Origin: Pseudoscleropodium purum
Taxonomy: Eukaryota > Streptophyta > Bryopsida > Hypnales > Brachytheciaceae
Length of the DNA: 64,000 nucleotides
Assembly: GCA_963969395.1 (NCBI GenBank)
Contig: OZ017799.1
Span: forward strand, 1,056,501 to 1,120,500
Reading direction: 5' to 3'
The number at the start of each line of letters is the position of its first letter. The first letter of the stretch is position 1. Under the pieces are notes generated by a model, which had not been told where the DNA came from, did not search any database, and worked only from the letters and a program-made list of their open reading frames with translations. Positions 24,640-38,000 of this stretch are shown here, in pieces. Position numbers and translations under genes: made by a program.

Positions 24640-25550
24640 ATAAAAATAAAAAATAAAATTTAAGGTATGGATATAGGAGTGTGATTTCATTTCATTAGGA
24701 CACATTACATGTGGAAAGAGCTTAGCTGCATTGAATTCCATTTTTGTTAATCACTATCTTGTTATAGCGTGGGTACTCTTGAGGCTAATGGAAGATACAT
24801 GTACTTCTATCTTGATGTGTTGGTAATTGAACTTGTTAAGATTTTGAAAGAAAATATTTGGTTGATATAGATCATTTTTGTAAGAAATGAGCTTGATCAC
24901 ACCAAAGTGTTGATTAGTTGATCATTGTCTTTTTGTCAGCCTTTCTAGAAGTTCAATTCTTCCAACTTTGATCACATGGTTGTTTGGTTAATCACTTTTT
25001 GTTGCTTAGAACCTCTCGGCGCTAAGAAGAACAAGCACTTGCCATCTTAATGTGTTCTTTGTTGAACTTTGCTAGATTTAAAGAGAAAAAAAATTGTTAC
25101 TAGTTAAGATTTGTTTGAAATTAAACAAGGTTGTTCTATTCAAATTTTGATTTTATAATCACTCCCTTCTTATTGTTGGGTACTTCTTGGTGTTGAGAGG
25201 AGTCCTTTTAGCTGCAAGGGAAAAAAATTATATGCTCATAAACTCACGCTCACACACTCATAGAATAACAACCTTGTTGTAGGAGGTATCAATGTTTGTG
25301 GTTTTGGGTCACATATGTGTGGTGTTTTTGATCATTTGAGTGATTTTTGCAAGTATTTTGTTCTTTTGTTAATTTTTTTTGTTGGTCAATGGCAATTATT
25401 TGTTAAGTCTATGTGGTGTTTTTGAGTTGAGTTTTTGAGTTTTTGATTTTCTTTTATTTGAGCTTTATTTTAGGATCCAATTTGATGGTGAGGTTGTGTA
25501 GTTGTACACATGCAATGGCATGAGATTTGGTTTCTAGACTTGGATGTAGG
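24640..25550. other. AT-rich intergenic DNA, nothing recognised
   Basis: No open frame, RNA gene or repeat boundary was recognised apart from poly-A and TTTGA-rich simple sequence. Confidence 0.45.
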
Positions 25551-25552
25551 TA

Positions 25553-25824
25553 AGGTAGGTACTCCCCAAACCGTCACTTTTTGCTATTGAGCCTATTTGT
25601 TGTTAGTAGACTGGTCAAATTTTCACATATTCTTGTTGGCAAATGAAAGGAGGTTCCAACATACTAGAGAACATGGCATTTGGATATTGTATGCAAAAGT
25701 TATTAAAGAACAAAGTTTAGTTTTAAAAGCATTTCTTCTACATTAGTACAAAACTGACTTTGGAGATGTATACCTAGTATAGATGGCGGTTTAAGGTCAG
25801 TGGCACATTTGGATGTACCTACCT
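25553..25824. mobile_element. GGTAGGTAC-ended MITE, copy 1
   Basis: A 272-bp element with inverted ends AGGTAGGTACTCCCC and AGGTAGGTACATCC (the latter on the minus strand), and TA on each side (25551-25552, 25825-25826). Conserved interior: AGACTGGTCAAATTTTCA, GAAAGGAGGTTCCAA, ATGGCATTTGGATA, a TGGCGGTTTAAGGTCA block. Related copies lie at 31876, 32218, 32656 (partial) and 61535. Non-coding; the TA flanks would suit a Tc1/mariner-type origin. Confidence 0.65.
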
Positions 25825-25938
25825 TATTATTTATAATCCAAGCTTCCAACAAGCCCTCCAATTGGTAAGACCACATATAATTTTTTGAGGTCTAGATTTT
25901 TTTAAGATTGGCAACTATTTGTTAGAAGCTAGTGTTAA

Positions 25939-26828
25939 TCCTTCACCGCCCAAGGGAACCAAAAGTGTCCTCATAGAGTTTCAAGTCAAATTCAAAGTAT
26001 TGTAACTTTTGTATCAGATCTCCAAATTCAACAAAACTTGTTGGAAAATTTGCATTTTCTCTTCTAATTTGTGTGGTAACAATTATAGATCAATCCAAGA
26101 TGAATTCATTAATTTGAAGCCAATCAAAGTTCATAGGTTCAATTTGAGTCCACCAAACTGCATTCAATGGATGGAACTTTAGGGGGTTGTATTTCCTTCA
26201 TCCAATGCTTATTTTCAATAAAAATTTATTTGGTTATGTTCCCCTTAGAGTCTAATTATTGTAATAAAATTTTCATGTAATTCCAAATTGTTTTGAATGT
26301 TTGGGAGCAATTTTTTGGAAAAGTTGCGCATATTAGTCTAGTTTGTGTGGTTTAAATTTCATATCAATTAAAAAAGTTATGAGGGACTAAGAAGCATTTT
26401 AGTAGAAGGAGGTTCAACCTTAGATGTGTTTTCTCCAATTTTTCTTTCCTATTTTTTGACATTTGCAAGTCATTTTGCAAACACATTGAATCAATTTATT
26501 GATATTTTTTTCTTCAATGTGTTTGTATGCTAGTTTTGAATCACTTTACAGTTTCAAGTCTTTTCATTTGAGTAAGTTTAGAATTCAAATCGAATTTCAC
26601 CACCAAGTGTGTTGCTAGGAAAATTTCAGCATCTTTTTTCAACTCAAAAACATTATAATCTTTCAATCTGTATAGTCAAATGATTCCAAATTTAATTCAC
26701 ATCATCTACAACATGTTCACTACAAGATTGTATGGTTAAAATCTTTACAACTTAGTGACATTTACATCTACATCACTTCAAAAGCATTGATGTTTTGGAA
26801 CCCAAAATGGCCTTGGATGATGACGGGG
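25939..26828 (+). mobile_element. TTAA-flanked family 2 element, copy 1
   Basis: An ~890-bp element. The left flank is TTAA at 25935-25938 with an end TCCTTCACCGCCC; the right end is GATGATGACGGGG followed by TAAA. Compared with copy 2 (left end CCCCTCATCACC) the ends form an inverted repeat of the type CCCC-TCATCA. Shared interior: GACCAAAAGTGTCCTCATA, AAAACTTGTTGGAAA, AGAAGGAGGTTCAACCT, CCAAGTGTGTTGCTAGGAAA. No coding capacity. Confidence 0.6.
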
Positions 26829-26944
26829 TAAAATAATATCATCATTAGTAGCTACAACATTGTTCTTATTTAAGCTCCACATCACCACCTACGTGCAATT
26901 GGTGGTTACAAAAGCAAGTAGGTGTGAGTTCACTTGAAATTAGC

Positions 26945-27581
26945 CCTAAAGTTTTTTACTATGTTTTCACCAAAAATGCTCCAAAACTGTCATTTCAAGT
27001 ACAAGTAACAAATTTTTGAAGATAAAATAAAATCGAACACATGTAATGTTCGGTTTGTAGTACACTAGTTTGAAAATATGTAGAAAAATTTCAAAAATTT
27101 CCATAGTGTAGATTTAACAATATAAATGTTTGAATTAACAAAAATCTTTTTTTTGGCCCTATGAAAAATTGAGTTGTAGCACTTTACAAGGTCACATTTG
27201 TACGAGAACATGTCTAAAATGGTAGAGCTTCTTTGGATTCACTCTTCAAAGGAAGTTGTCTACATGTTTGAAAATTTTCAAATCGTTTAGAATTGTACAA
27301 CATAGGGAAAAAAATAATAAATAGACAATAGTAGAGAATGATTCAAAATACTAAATTATTAAGGTTTAGTTATGGAATTGAAAAGACCAATTCCAATGGT
27401 TGGAATTTTGTAATAAATCATTTATCTCTTAATATTATTTTTTCCCAAAAATATTGAAAATTGAGTTAAATAAAAAATTTCACAATTATTATAGAGTAGA
27501 AAATCTATAACTGCCCGCAAACAAAAATTCCTAATAACTTTTATTTCATTAATCAAAATGGAATGATTCAAAGCTTTCTAC

Positions 27582-27671
<90 letters not shown>

Positions 27672-27933
27672 CCAATTTCAACTTATTATTGTTTTTTAAA
27701 CGATTTAAAAATAAATAAGTTTGAACTACTTGGCTTGCTTGCTAAGCAATGAAAATTACATATTACACAATAACTTTATAGATAATGTAGTTTTAAGTTA
27801 TGAAAATTGTTAAACCTTAAAAGGCTAGTCCCGAAACACATGTTGTGTGAAAAGTTTAAATAAAAAGAAATAAAAATCATATTTCTAGTGAGCTTCCCAA
27901 AATCATTATATTGCCAAAAATGCAATTTAGTGC
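26945..27933 (+). mobile_element. TTAA-flanked element, copy E, carrying a long (AT)n tract
   Basis: The left end GCCCTAAAG follows TTA at 26940-26942, a one-base decay of TTAACCCC. The right end is followed by TTAA at 27934-27937. Interior blocks match copies B, C and G (variant right half). An ~86-bp AT microsatellite lies where other copies have a short ATATA after AAAGCTTTCYA. Confidence 0.65.
27584..27669. repeat. (AT)n microsatellite
   Basis: About 43 uninterrupted AT/TA units inside the element at 26945-27933. Confidence 0.97.
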
Positions 27934-27937
27934 TTAA

Positions 27938-28904
27938 CAGTCCATTCCTACCCAAATACCAACTGCCAAATGTTGGGTGGGAACATACCCTTAGAGTTCA
28001 ATATTTGAAGGAATACACAATATATTGATCTTATACTCCTAATACCCCCTAATGCAATCAAGCACCACAATGTGGGCTATTGTTTTTTTATTCTTTCATT
28101 GCAAGGCCTGCTAAATAGAAGAAAATCTTTCACAATTCTCCACTCATTGGAAAATTATGCAAATTTTATACCATGACTCTCCTATCACTCTTATAAGGCT
28201 ACAGAATAAAATTAGCCCCTATTCATATAGTGACCATACAAAGAGGACCTAAAAATACAAGTGGCATTTATTGTAGCTTACCATGTAATATATATATACT
28301 TCGCTGACCGTAGTATATGACAGTTTGTGCACCATAGTATATTGACAGTTTGTTGACTTCTGTTTGAAATTTTTTTTTCCACAAAGGTTTAAATTAAATT
28401 ATACAGACTCAATCAAAAAAAGTGTCCAAACTACGGACAATGATTAAAAAGCCCTGCGCAACAACAACTAAAGGTGCACAAGCCCAAGCCTGCCTCCAAA
28501 GAAAGCTGCCATTCTATTGAGCGAGATCGAGAGGCCTGCAAGCCTCGGGTGTGCGTAAGTTGGTCGGTCAATAAGTTTGCGAGAAATTTGGTGTGTTGTC
28601 CTTCGAGAATAGGCTCGACGGAGGAATGATGGAGCAAACCGACTCTTTAGTATTCAGGTTGGCATCCCACAAAACACGTTGGATTCCACAAAGGAACATG
28701 TGCTCCTCTCGGTCGTTGTTCTTGGTACGTGTTGAGCATCGATTGGTCGACTGCGGAGATACATTGCATTGCTGACGTGTCGAGCATCGATTGGCTGGCT
28801 GCAGATAGAAGGTGGGTACCCCACATTTTTTTGCTAAAGTAGGGGGGGTGCATAGAGCACCCATTTAAGAGCCGAAACTGAATTTGGGGAGGTGAAACTT
28901 CTAG
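27938..28904. other. Intergenic, with a GC-richer island at 28430-28870
   Basis: The island at 28430-28870 is clearly less AT-rich than its surroundings. It holds a partial tandem duplication (GAGCATCGATTGG twice, ~60 bp apart) and several short open frames on both strands with no recognised domain. It may be a remnant of a gene or element; I assign nothing. Confidence 0.4.
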
Positions 28905-29185
28905 AAGTTAACTTTTGAGTTAATTTTTCTTGAAAGACAGATGAAATTAATTGGCATCAAGCCCCAAGTTGTTTCATGTTTTTTTGAGCTTTGTCATATT
29001 AGTTATGAATTTTTGAAGGCAATAGTCACTAAAAGCATCTACCTCTTGAAATGTAAAATTCTCTCTACATTATTGATACAATGAAGAAGCAACATGTACA
29101 AGCAATGTACATTTGAATAAGAGGGCAAATTTAGAGTCCGAGTGCTTCTTTTTTTGAAGTATGAATCTTGTACCTTATTGCACCT
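28905..29185 (+). repeat. Dispersed repeat R4, copy 2
   Basis: Collinear with 24002-24275: AGTTAACTTTTGAGTTAATT, ATTAATTGGCATCAAGCC, CCCAAGTTGTTTCATG, CACTAAAAGCATC, CTACCTCTTGAAATGTA, ATTGATACAATGAAGAA, AGTGCTTCTTTTTT. It lies directly before the TTAA element at 29195. Confidence 0.55.
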
Positions 29186-29194
29186 AGTTATTAA

Positions 29195-30128
29195 CCCCTA
29201 AAGTTCCATTACTAAGTGTGTTTTCACCAAAAAGGCTTGAAAACTGCCATTTTTAGTACAAATACTAAAATTTTGAAATTTTTTTTTGACATATATAACC
29301 TTGTTATTTTGTAGTATGTAGTATCAAAAACATGTGATAAATATTTTAGAAATTTTCACCATATGGATTATAAGATATAATCATTCAAATACACTAAAAT
29401 CATTTTTTTTGCCTTGCAAAAAGTGGGGCAGCTGCACTTCACAAACTCACTTTTCTATGAAAAAATGACCAAAATGGTGTTGCTTTTTAGGATTTTGTTT
29501 TAGACAAGTTGGCCACATGCTTGAAAAATTTCAAATCATTTGGAATTGTACAACATATAGGAAAAAAATAGTAAGTAGGTAGTAGTAGAGAATGATTCAA
29601 AATACTAAATCATTAAGAATTGAAATATAGAATTGAAAAATTACCAATTCCAATGGTTGCAATGTTCTAATAAACAATCTACATCCTATGATTTTATTTT
29701 TTCCAAAAATATTGAAAATTAGGTGAGAAAGGATTTCAAAGTTCATTTTAGAGTAGGGAATCTATAATTGCTTGCTAACAGATTTTTTGATAACTTTCAT
29801 TTCATCAATCAAAATGGAATGATTCAAAGCTTTCCATGTATATATAACTTTCATCAATCAAACTTCACAATTTCATTTTTTTGTTTATGAAAAAGAGGGA
29901 TTTCTTTTATCTATCCAAACTACCCAATTATGAAAAAACAAAACAAAACATATTAGGCTATAACTTTTGACTCATATTTTCAAATGTCATGAAATTTAGT
30001 GCAAATGAAATATATTCTTCATCTCCACCTTCTATTAAAATTTGGGCCCCAAATATGGAAATCTCTAGTCACATGCACCTGCCCAAAATTCCTATGTAGC
30101 CAAAAAATGCAACTTCATCCTTTAGGGG
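29195..30128 (+). mobile_element. TTAA-flanked element, copy F (best-preserved simple copy)
   Basis: A 934-bp copy with TTAA at 29191-29194 and 30129-30132. The ends CCCCTAAAG and CTTTAGGGG are a perfect 9-bp inverted repeat next to the TTAA. It is uninterrupted and serves as the reference for judging nested insertions in copy H. Non-coding, so it would depend on a transposase supplied elsewhere. Confidence 0.85.
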
Positions 30129-30132
30129 TTAA

Positions 30133-31875
30133 AAACATGTACACAAGCATCTAAGCATGATTACTATTGGTAAATTGTCTTCAGATTTGTAAAATCTTAG
30201 TGGCAATTGAAAGAAGACTCCAAATTCTCTTAGCCTATGTTTCTAGGCTTGATAAGAATAAGGACATTTTGACTATGAGGCTTTGTCCTATGTAAACCAT
30301 GATATGAGTATATTGATAGTGGATAGTGGAGAAATTAAACAAAGATAACATTGAATCAATGGTATAGAAGCAAAATTGAAACTGAAAATTCAAAAAATAA
30401 AAACTACAAATAAATAAATTCACCTCTTCTCCCCATTTATCCAGTTAGTTAGATAGGGAGGGGGTGTCTGACTAGCCCCCCTGTCCAACCAATTCCTAAT
30501 CATGTTGTGCAATGTAAATGCAGTTGTAGATAGGGTTTGGAAACTTGGACTCAAAAACCACAGTCAATGCAAGAGTCTAACTTATACAAGAGTCTCTATC
30601 TGAAGGACAAAGCCAATAAACTATGAGTATTCAAAGTGTTAGTGTTGATTATCACTAAACCCAAAATCAACTGTCATCTCTCATGTTCAAAAGGTATACA
30701 TTTTAGGCAAGAATTTCTAGGAGTCAATTTTCCAACAGTGGCGCAGTTACGTGAAGTTACCTCCACCAGCCCAAGCAGTTGTTATGCCTGTTCCATGTCT
30801 CACTTGCAAGTGGAGAGGGTGAGTTTTGAGAGCCATAAAAAAACCCACATCTGCATCAACTTTTTTAGCCCATTGAAACTATCAGTAAGTTAGCAGGCTC
30901 AATCCCTGCAAGTGATGTAACTTATGCGAGACACTACACCAGTCCCATGAAGGGTGAAAATGCAGGATTTTTTACCCCTGGGGAAAACACTGAAATTTTT
31001 TATTTTTCACAAAAAAGAAATTCGTAAATTTTGAATTCGTATTTGCAATCCACATACTTAACCTCCTTGCATTGCATAGGGATTTAGAGTAATCTAGAAT
31101 CCATATTTACTTTTGAAAATGTTCATAATTGAACCTAACATCATATACTTTGGTTCAATTTTGTGTAGAGCAAAAATTTTACTCCAAGAAGGCTCAAAGT
31201 CTGGTGACCCCATTTTGCAGGCATGAGAAAAGTTTTTTTCACTCACTTCAAACGTTATATTCTTTCAATCTACGCCGTCAAATGGGCCGAAATTGTTTCC
31301 ACACATTGCCTAACTTGTTTCATATACTTTTGTGTGATTGTATATTCTATTTAAATAAAAGTAAAATTTTTAGCGATATATCCAAAATTGGAAGGTTTAG
31401 ACTGTTTTCTTCTTCCAAAACATCTTGACTCTGACCTTCAGGGGGTAAGAAAGATTCTGAAATCCTAGTTTGGACAGCCTCCCCATGACCTCAAATGTCT
31501 TTTTTAAAGGTTAAATATTTGTCAAACAACTTTCTAGAAGTACATCCCGAATGTTATGCGATTGCTAGAGGCATTCTTTTGTACATTTAACTTGGAGTAA
31601 CGTACGGTGGACCACATGGATGTTGAGTACTTATATTGTGAAAGGGATTGCCCTTTTGCATGTATTCAAATTTATTTTTTAAATTTATTTCAGAGAGACG
31701 GTGACAATGCATAAGAATTTTCAAAGAAGAGCCACCCAAGTTGTGTTCCAAACAGAAAACACACCAAATAAGCATGATTCAAGAGTTGGGCCTGTAACCA
31801 CTATTACTGCCATTTGGGCTCTTCCGTGTGTGTTCCATGATACTGACAAGTGAGACAGGGAGAGCGTTATGGATC
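30133..31875. other. Intergenic DNA, nothing recognised
   Basis: Composition is mixed. Open frames at 30636-30893 and 31129-31428 are short and show no domain or splice context. Confidence 0.45.
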
Positions 31876-32155
31876 AGGTGGGTTCCCCACAAACTGCCTC
31901 AGTCACATTGTTACTGTGCCTAGTCACTATTGTTATTAGACTGGTCAAATTTTTGCATTTTTTTTATTGATACTTGAAAGGAGGTTCCAATGCACCAAAA
32001 CACATGAAATTTGGATACCGTATGCATAAGTTAAGAAGGAACAAAGTTTGATTCTAAAACAATGACTTCCACATAGGTACATGATTGATTTGGGAGATGT
32101 GCACAAACTGAAGTTGGCGATTTAGGGTCAATGGTGCATTTGGAGGTGCCTATTT
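31876..32155. mobile_element. GGTAGGTAC-ended MITE, copy 2
   Basis: The left end AGGTGGGTTCCCCAC and right end GGAGGTGCCTATTTT are decayed forms of copy 1's ends. The interior AGACTGGTCAAATTT, AAAGGAGGTTCCAA and TTAGGGTCAATGGTGCATTT is conserved. Confidence 0.6.
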
Positions 32156-32217
32156 TACTAGAGTAGATAAGTGCATAAGAAGGACAAGTTAGAAGAGGAA
32201 AGATTATCAATATATCT

Positions 32218-32503
32218 TGAAGTGAACACCCCTATCCACCACTTTTTGCTACCATGAATAGTTAATATTATTAAACCAGTCAAATTTCCATTGATTTCTT
32301 GTTGGGAAGTAAAATGAGGTTCCAACGCACTAAAAAAATGTAGCATTAGGTTTTCCATGTGCAAAAGTTGTAAAGGGTCCAAGTTTTTTTTTGGTACAGG
32401 ATCCAAAATCATTTCTTACACATAGATACACAAGGATTCTCAAATTGTACTCAGAGTGATGATGGCAGTTTAGGGTCAATGGCACATTTGGAGGTGCCCA
32501 CCT
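32218..32503. mobile_element. GGTAGGTAC-ended MITE, copy 3
   Basis: Lies 62 bp after copy 2 in the same orientation. The left end is AAGTGAACACCCC and the right end GGAGGTGCCCACCTT. The interior CCAGTCAAATTTCC, GAGGTTCCAACGCACT and GTTTAGGGTCAATGGCACAT matches copies 1 and 2. Confidence 0.6.
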
Positions 32504-32655
32504 TATACAGAGATTCAATTTTGTACGTTGGTGATCCCTACTAAGATGAGCAATCATTTTTCTCTCTCTGTTTTAGAATTTCAGCATTGATTTGAAATAT
32601 GCCATTGTGAGGTTCCAAAGAAAATCAGCTTGAGCATTGGTCAGGTTTACCTTAA

Positions 32656-32800
32656 ACTAGGTACCCCCCAATTTGCAACTAATTGCTAGTGCACCTGATT
32701 ACCATCACAAGACTATTCAAATGTTTATGTATTTCAAAATGACAAGTGAAAGGAGGTTTCAAAAATTTGGAATCTATTTTTAGGAATGTTTAAAGCTAAA
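32656..32800. mobile_element. GGTAGGTAC-ended MITE, 3'-truncated copy 4
   Basis: Only the left half is recognisable: TAGGTACCCCCCAATTTGC, AAGACTATTCAAATG, GTGAAAGGAGGTTTC. The end is approximate. Confidence 0.5.
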
Positions 32801-33147
32801 GCTATGATTAGATATGATTAGACTCCTCTATTTGAAAGGTGATTTAGACGAATTTTTATTTCATTCATTTTTTTTTGTGTGTGTGTGTTGGGAGGGGGGG
32901 GAGTGTGGTCAAGGGGCCAGACACATTTCAAGCAGAAATGATCAACAGCTGCCAATTTTTAGGGTAATGAAAACAATGTTATTTTTTCACAAAATTAAAC
33001 TGTAAAAATTTGTAATAGAGTACTTTATATTAGAATGAATGGAAAAAATTTAGAAACTTTTATCGCACATATTGAAAGATTAAGAGGTTTGAAGTTAGGA
33101 GAGAAAAAGTTTTATTTCAACCTTATCCAATAAAGCTAACAACTTCA

Positions 33148-34044
33148 ACTCCAAAAGGTTTTTGATTATGTTTTCACCGAAAACGTCTCAAAACTACCAT
33201 TTCTAATATAAGCACCACATTTTTGAAAAGAAAACATTTTTGAACACATATAACCGTAGGATCTTGTCATACAATAGTTTGAGAAGATATGGAGAAAAAA
33301 ATTAGAATTTTTCACCGTATAGATGGCAAGATATTAGCATTTGAATTGACAAAATTCATTCTTTGGGCCTTGCAAAAAAGCTCATCAGCTATACTTCACA
33401 ACATCACATTTGAATGAAAAAATCTCTCAAATGTTTTTTACTCTTTAGCTTCATTCTTCAAGTCAAGTAATTTTGAATTGTACAACATATAGGAAAAAAA
33501 TAGTAAGTAGAAAAAAGTAGAAAATAATTCAAAACACTAAATCTTTAAGAATTTTAATATAAAATTGAAAATTTCCAATCCCACTAGTTATAATGTTGTA
33601 ATAAACAATCTACACCCAATGTTTCTTGTTTTTTGTTCAAAAGTATTGAAAATTGAGTGAAGAGTTTAGGACTTCAAAGTTTATTTTAGAGTAGAGATTC
33701 CATAACTATTTACAAACTAAAACTCTTCATAATTTTCACCTCATTAATAAAAAAGGAATGATTCAAAGCTTTCCATGTATACATAAATCTGGAAATCTAT
33801 TTTCAAATTTTTATTTTTTACAAAAGTGATTTAAAAAATAAAATAAGGATACATGTCAAGCAATGAAAATCACATATCATACAAACTCTTTTAACCACGT
33901 AGTCAAAAGTTATGAAAGTTATTGCACCTTAAAGCTACTCCGCATGCACATGTTGTGTAAAAACTTCAAAGAAATAAAATAAAAATTCCATTTGTAGTAA
34001 GCTGCCTAAAAATGTTATGTTCTCAAAAAAGTATGTTTGATGCT
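33148..34044 (+). mobile_element. TTAA-flanked element, copy G
   Basis: An ~897-bp copy of the variant subfamily. The left flank is TTCA (33144-33147, decayed TTAA) and the right flank is TTAA at 34045-34048. That same TTAA is the left flank of the family 2 element at 34049, so the two elements abut. Confidence 0.7.
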
Positions 34045-34048
34045 TTAA

Positions 34049-35003
34049 CCCCTCATCACCACAGGGGACCAAAAGTGTCCTCATACAATTTTCAAAGTCC
34101 TATAACTTTTGCATCTAATGTCCAAATTCAATAAAACTTGTTGGAAATTTTGTGTTCTCTCTTTTAGTTTGTGTGGTAGGATTTTCAAATCGATTCAAGA
34201 TGAACAAAGTATTTGGAAGCTAATCAAAGTCCACTGGTTCAATTTGAGTCTACTAACTTGAATTTGATAGTTGCAACTTTGGGGAGTTTTATCTCCTTCA
34301 TCCAATGTTTGTTTTCAATAAAAATTTATTGTGTTATTTTCCCCTTATAGTCTAGTTATTGTGGTAAATTTTTCATGTCAATCCAAGTTTCTTTGAATGC
34401 TTGGGAGCAATTCAAAGTTCAATATCTCGACATTTTTGGATTATAGTGAACTTTGGCGGCTTGTTTCTTCTTCGTAAAATGTTCATTTCCAATAAAAATT
34501 GTTGCAAAATTTGCACATGCTAGTCTAATTTGTGTGGCTAAAATTTCATATAAATACAAAAAGTTCCGAGTGATTGAGAAGCATTTTAGTAGAAGGAGGT
34601 TCAACCTCATATGTGTTTTCTACAACTTTTTTTTACCTATTTTTTGACATTTGCAAGCCATTTTGCAAACACATAGAGTCAATTTATTGATATTTTTTTC
34701 ACTAATGTGTTTTTATGTTGTTTTAGAATAACTTTATAGTTTTAAGTTTTTTCATTTGAGTAAGTTTAGAAATCGAATTTCACCTCCAAGTGTGTTGCTA
34801 GGAAAATTTCAGCATTTTTTTCAACACTAAAATATTATAATCTTTCAATCTATGTGGTCAAATGATTCCAAATTTGATTCACATCATCTACAGCATATTC
34901 ACTACAAGACTGTATGGTTAAGATCTTTATAACTTAGTGAAATTTACATCTATATTAGTTCAAAAGAAATGATGTTTTTGAACCCAAATGAGACTTTGGC
35001 GAT
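34049..35003 (+). mobile_element. TTAA-flanked family 2 element, copy 2
   Basis: Starts CCCCTCATCACC directly after the TTAA at 34045-34048 and runs collinear with 25939-26828 to the block AACCCAAATGAGACTTTGG. The right end (GCGATGAGATTCC) is decayed, so the boundary is approximate. Non-coding; an open frame at 34453-34647 is repeat-derived. Confidence 0.6.
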
Positions 35004-38000
35004 GAGATTCCTCCTAAAGTTAGATTTTTACACCGTACATGTTGTTTTATAGCATTTGCATCCTATATTATGAAAGTTACATCTCCACCAAATTTCAAAA
35101 GGTAGAAGAAAATTTTGCAAATGTTGCCTTGAAAGTTCAAGTATAGTAACTTTTGACGTAGGCATCCAATTAAGAAAAAAATTCCCACTATAGGAATTTA
35201 TGTTCACACCTTGTACATATCAAAATTTAGTAATCATACACCCAAAATTGACTTTGTGTGTAACTATCCAAGATGTCTTGCATACATTGAATTGTCACTT
35301 GGTTCTTTAAAAATTAATAGAACATGTGAAATATGGATGAAATTTCAATAAAGTATTCATTTCAAAAGATAAAAGATTGATATTTTTTTACAATATTGGT
35401 AAAATTTTAGCAATTTGTAAGAAAAATAGGCAAATAATCTCAAAACTAATATTTGGTGAGAAGGACAACTCTGACTATTAAAATGAATTTATACCAGTGA
35501 ACTAATCAATAATCCTTTTTCATTATCAAAAATGTATGCACTCACGAACCTATTTTGTGATCATATATAAGATGGAGAATTTATTATTTTCCAACATCCT
35601 TTGTTGTGAAGGGATAAGCCTAGTAGATGAGCATACTCCCAAATTTCAACTCATAATTCATAAATTTGGGTAATTAGGTGTTCAATATGTTGTTGTTTTT
35701 TTATCAAGATTTTAGAATGGCAAAAAAGGATATAAATTGACAATTGTAATAGTTTGATTTCAATTTTACCTTCAAATAGAGCTTATACAAAAAGTTTTAC
35801 ACTCGGATTCTTTTACATGCGTAAGTACAAATTATATTTTTGGACATGATTTACATCTCCGAACAAGTCAAAAGTCAAACCACAACAGTTGACCAAAACT
35901 TCAAAACAAACAATTTAATTTTAAGAATTTTCAGAGGTTAAAAATGGAGATCTACTGATATTGGTTGGTTCATTGGGCTCAAATTTTTCCCCAAAATGAA
36001 CACCTCTGAATTAAGACAGAAAAATAAAATAAAAAATGCAATAGAAGGTCCGGAAGAGGATAAAATTATCAATTGCAGTTTATATAAAAACCACCCAGAT
36101 TTAACTCCTCAGAAGATTCCTGGTAAAATGCACAATAAGATTTCAATATAAATCATAAAATTTACAATTGGTTCAAATTGAACATGTTTTAGTGTAGGAG
36201 GTAATAGTATTACCACTGTGCCACTGACTGCAGTATTGTATATATTAAGCATTTTTTAATTGTCTCTACCAACACTGTAGAAACAAATGTTTGACCATCG
36301 CCTAGAATGGGACACAAGCAGATTTTTATCAATTAACTAATCAGCCTTGCAAATAAAAAATAAATAAACAATACACTTGATTTTCCCACAGATCCACCAA
36401 AATTAAAACCAAAAAAACTTTGATATGGGTACAATATATGGAATACATACAAATACGATATATGGAATATGGATATGTTATATATAATACTAATATAGTG
36501 AAACAATTTTATCTTCAGTTGCTTTGTTTTCTTCATTTGTTCAACTTGTTTGGCTTGATTCTCTAACTTATGCTATTACTCTTATTGCAATGAATTTCTA
36601 TTTATTTCAAAATTTATATAGAAAGAGATACAAATATGTTTCATTCAATTCACTAGCAAACATTGTTCAATTATTGGTAGGGGTTCATTTTACATTTGAA
36701 AGGGGGTGACGCTAATTCTACACCAACAATACACGAAATCCACTAGAACATAGAAATTTCCTCAAGACAACTATGCTAAGGTCTTCTTTTCTTAAGAGGC
36801 AATACATAACATTTTAGAACTTTGAAGCAAGGCTCTTTTGATTGTTAGAGATATTTGATGTACACTTGTTCGTGCATAAATTGTAGACCATTGTAATATG
36901 AATTAATCTTTATATATATATATAATTTTCGAAAAAACTCCAATATTTCTATTTAAGAATTTTATAGAGGATATGGAAGGAGTATATTTTGGTCAATGAG
37001 AATTTTGTAGAAGATCAAGGAATATTACATTAGACTCCAAATTGTTAGCTCAAGCTACAAAATAATATGAACAACTCTTTTGTCTTTCATGGCAAGTAAA
37101 CAACAAAAGTTTTGAATCACTTAAAATTTATGACAAGCCTACTAAGAAAAATGGACCCAACACAAATTTTGGAGACCTCTAGGTCAAAATGCTCACATCC
37201 AATCATTTAAAAAAATGCTTTTAGTATCGCCCTATTTTAGAATTTAAACATATTAAAATATAAATAGTTCACTTGGTGGCCCCTTTTAACTTTACACTAC
37301 CTTATTGTTGAAGGAAAATAATGACCTAATTGGAAATTGTCCTTTTCATAAAATAAGTTCATTCCAAGGGAGACAACCAAGTAGAAAATCTATGCTAATA
37401 GGTTCAATCTCTTAAACACATAACACAATTCTAGAACACACATTCACTGTGTTGCATTGGAAACCAATTAGGCTTGAAATTTATATCATATTGCTCAATA
37501 TAGTGATCACATCACTATTAACAATTTCATAATTTCTCAACAACCAACTTGATAAACATTCTAGTACAACATCTGATTAGCTTCATCTCTCATTGCATCA
37601 TTACCAATTTGGAACCACAAATTTCATCACTCTAAATAGTATACATCAAATCTTGCAAAATAAAGAAAAATAACAGCCAACTTGAATTAGGATGCTTACT
37701 TGACTCTCTTGCAGTTGGTAAGCTCAAATTGAATCCTCACCAACCTAACATGATGCAAACCAACAGTTGCACAACCAAACCGCCAAATCAAACTACCAAA
37801 TTGGAACTACATCTACAATTGCCAAGTGGCTTTTAACTCAACAATCATAAAATTGATAGTTGTCAGCATTGTTACTTAGTCACATCTAACTTGTAAATCC
37901 AACTTAGCACTTCAACTACTAATCTCTCCCAAATTTGTGAACTAACACAATAAATCACCCACTTTGGCTAGAAAATTAACAATTAAATTACCAACTACTC

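Noticed and set aside
28568..28864. 98-codon minus-strand frame in the 28.4-28.9 kb GC island
   Set aside because: Overlapped by frames on both strands; contains a partial tandem duplication and no recognised domain.
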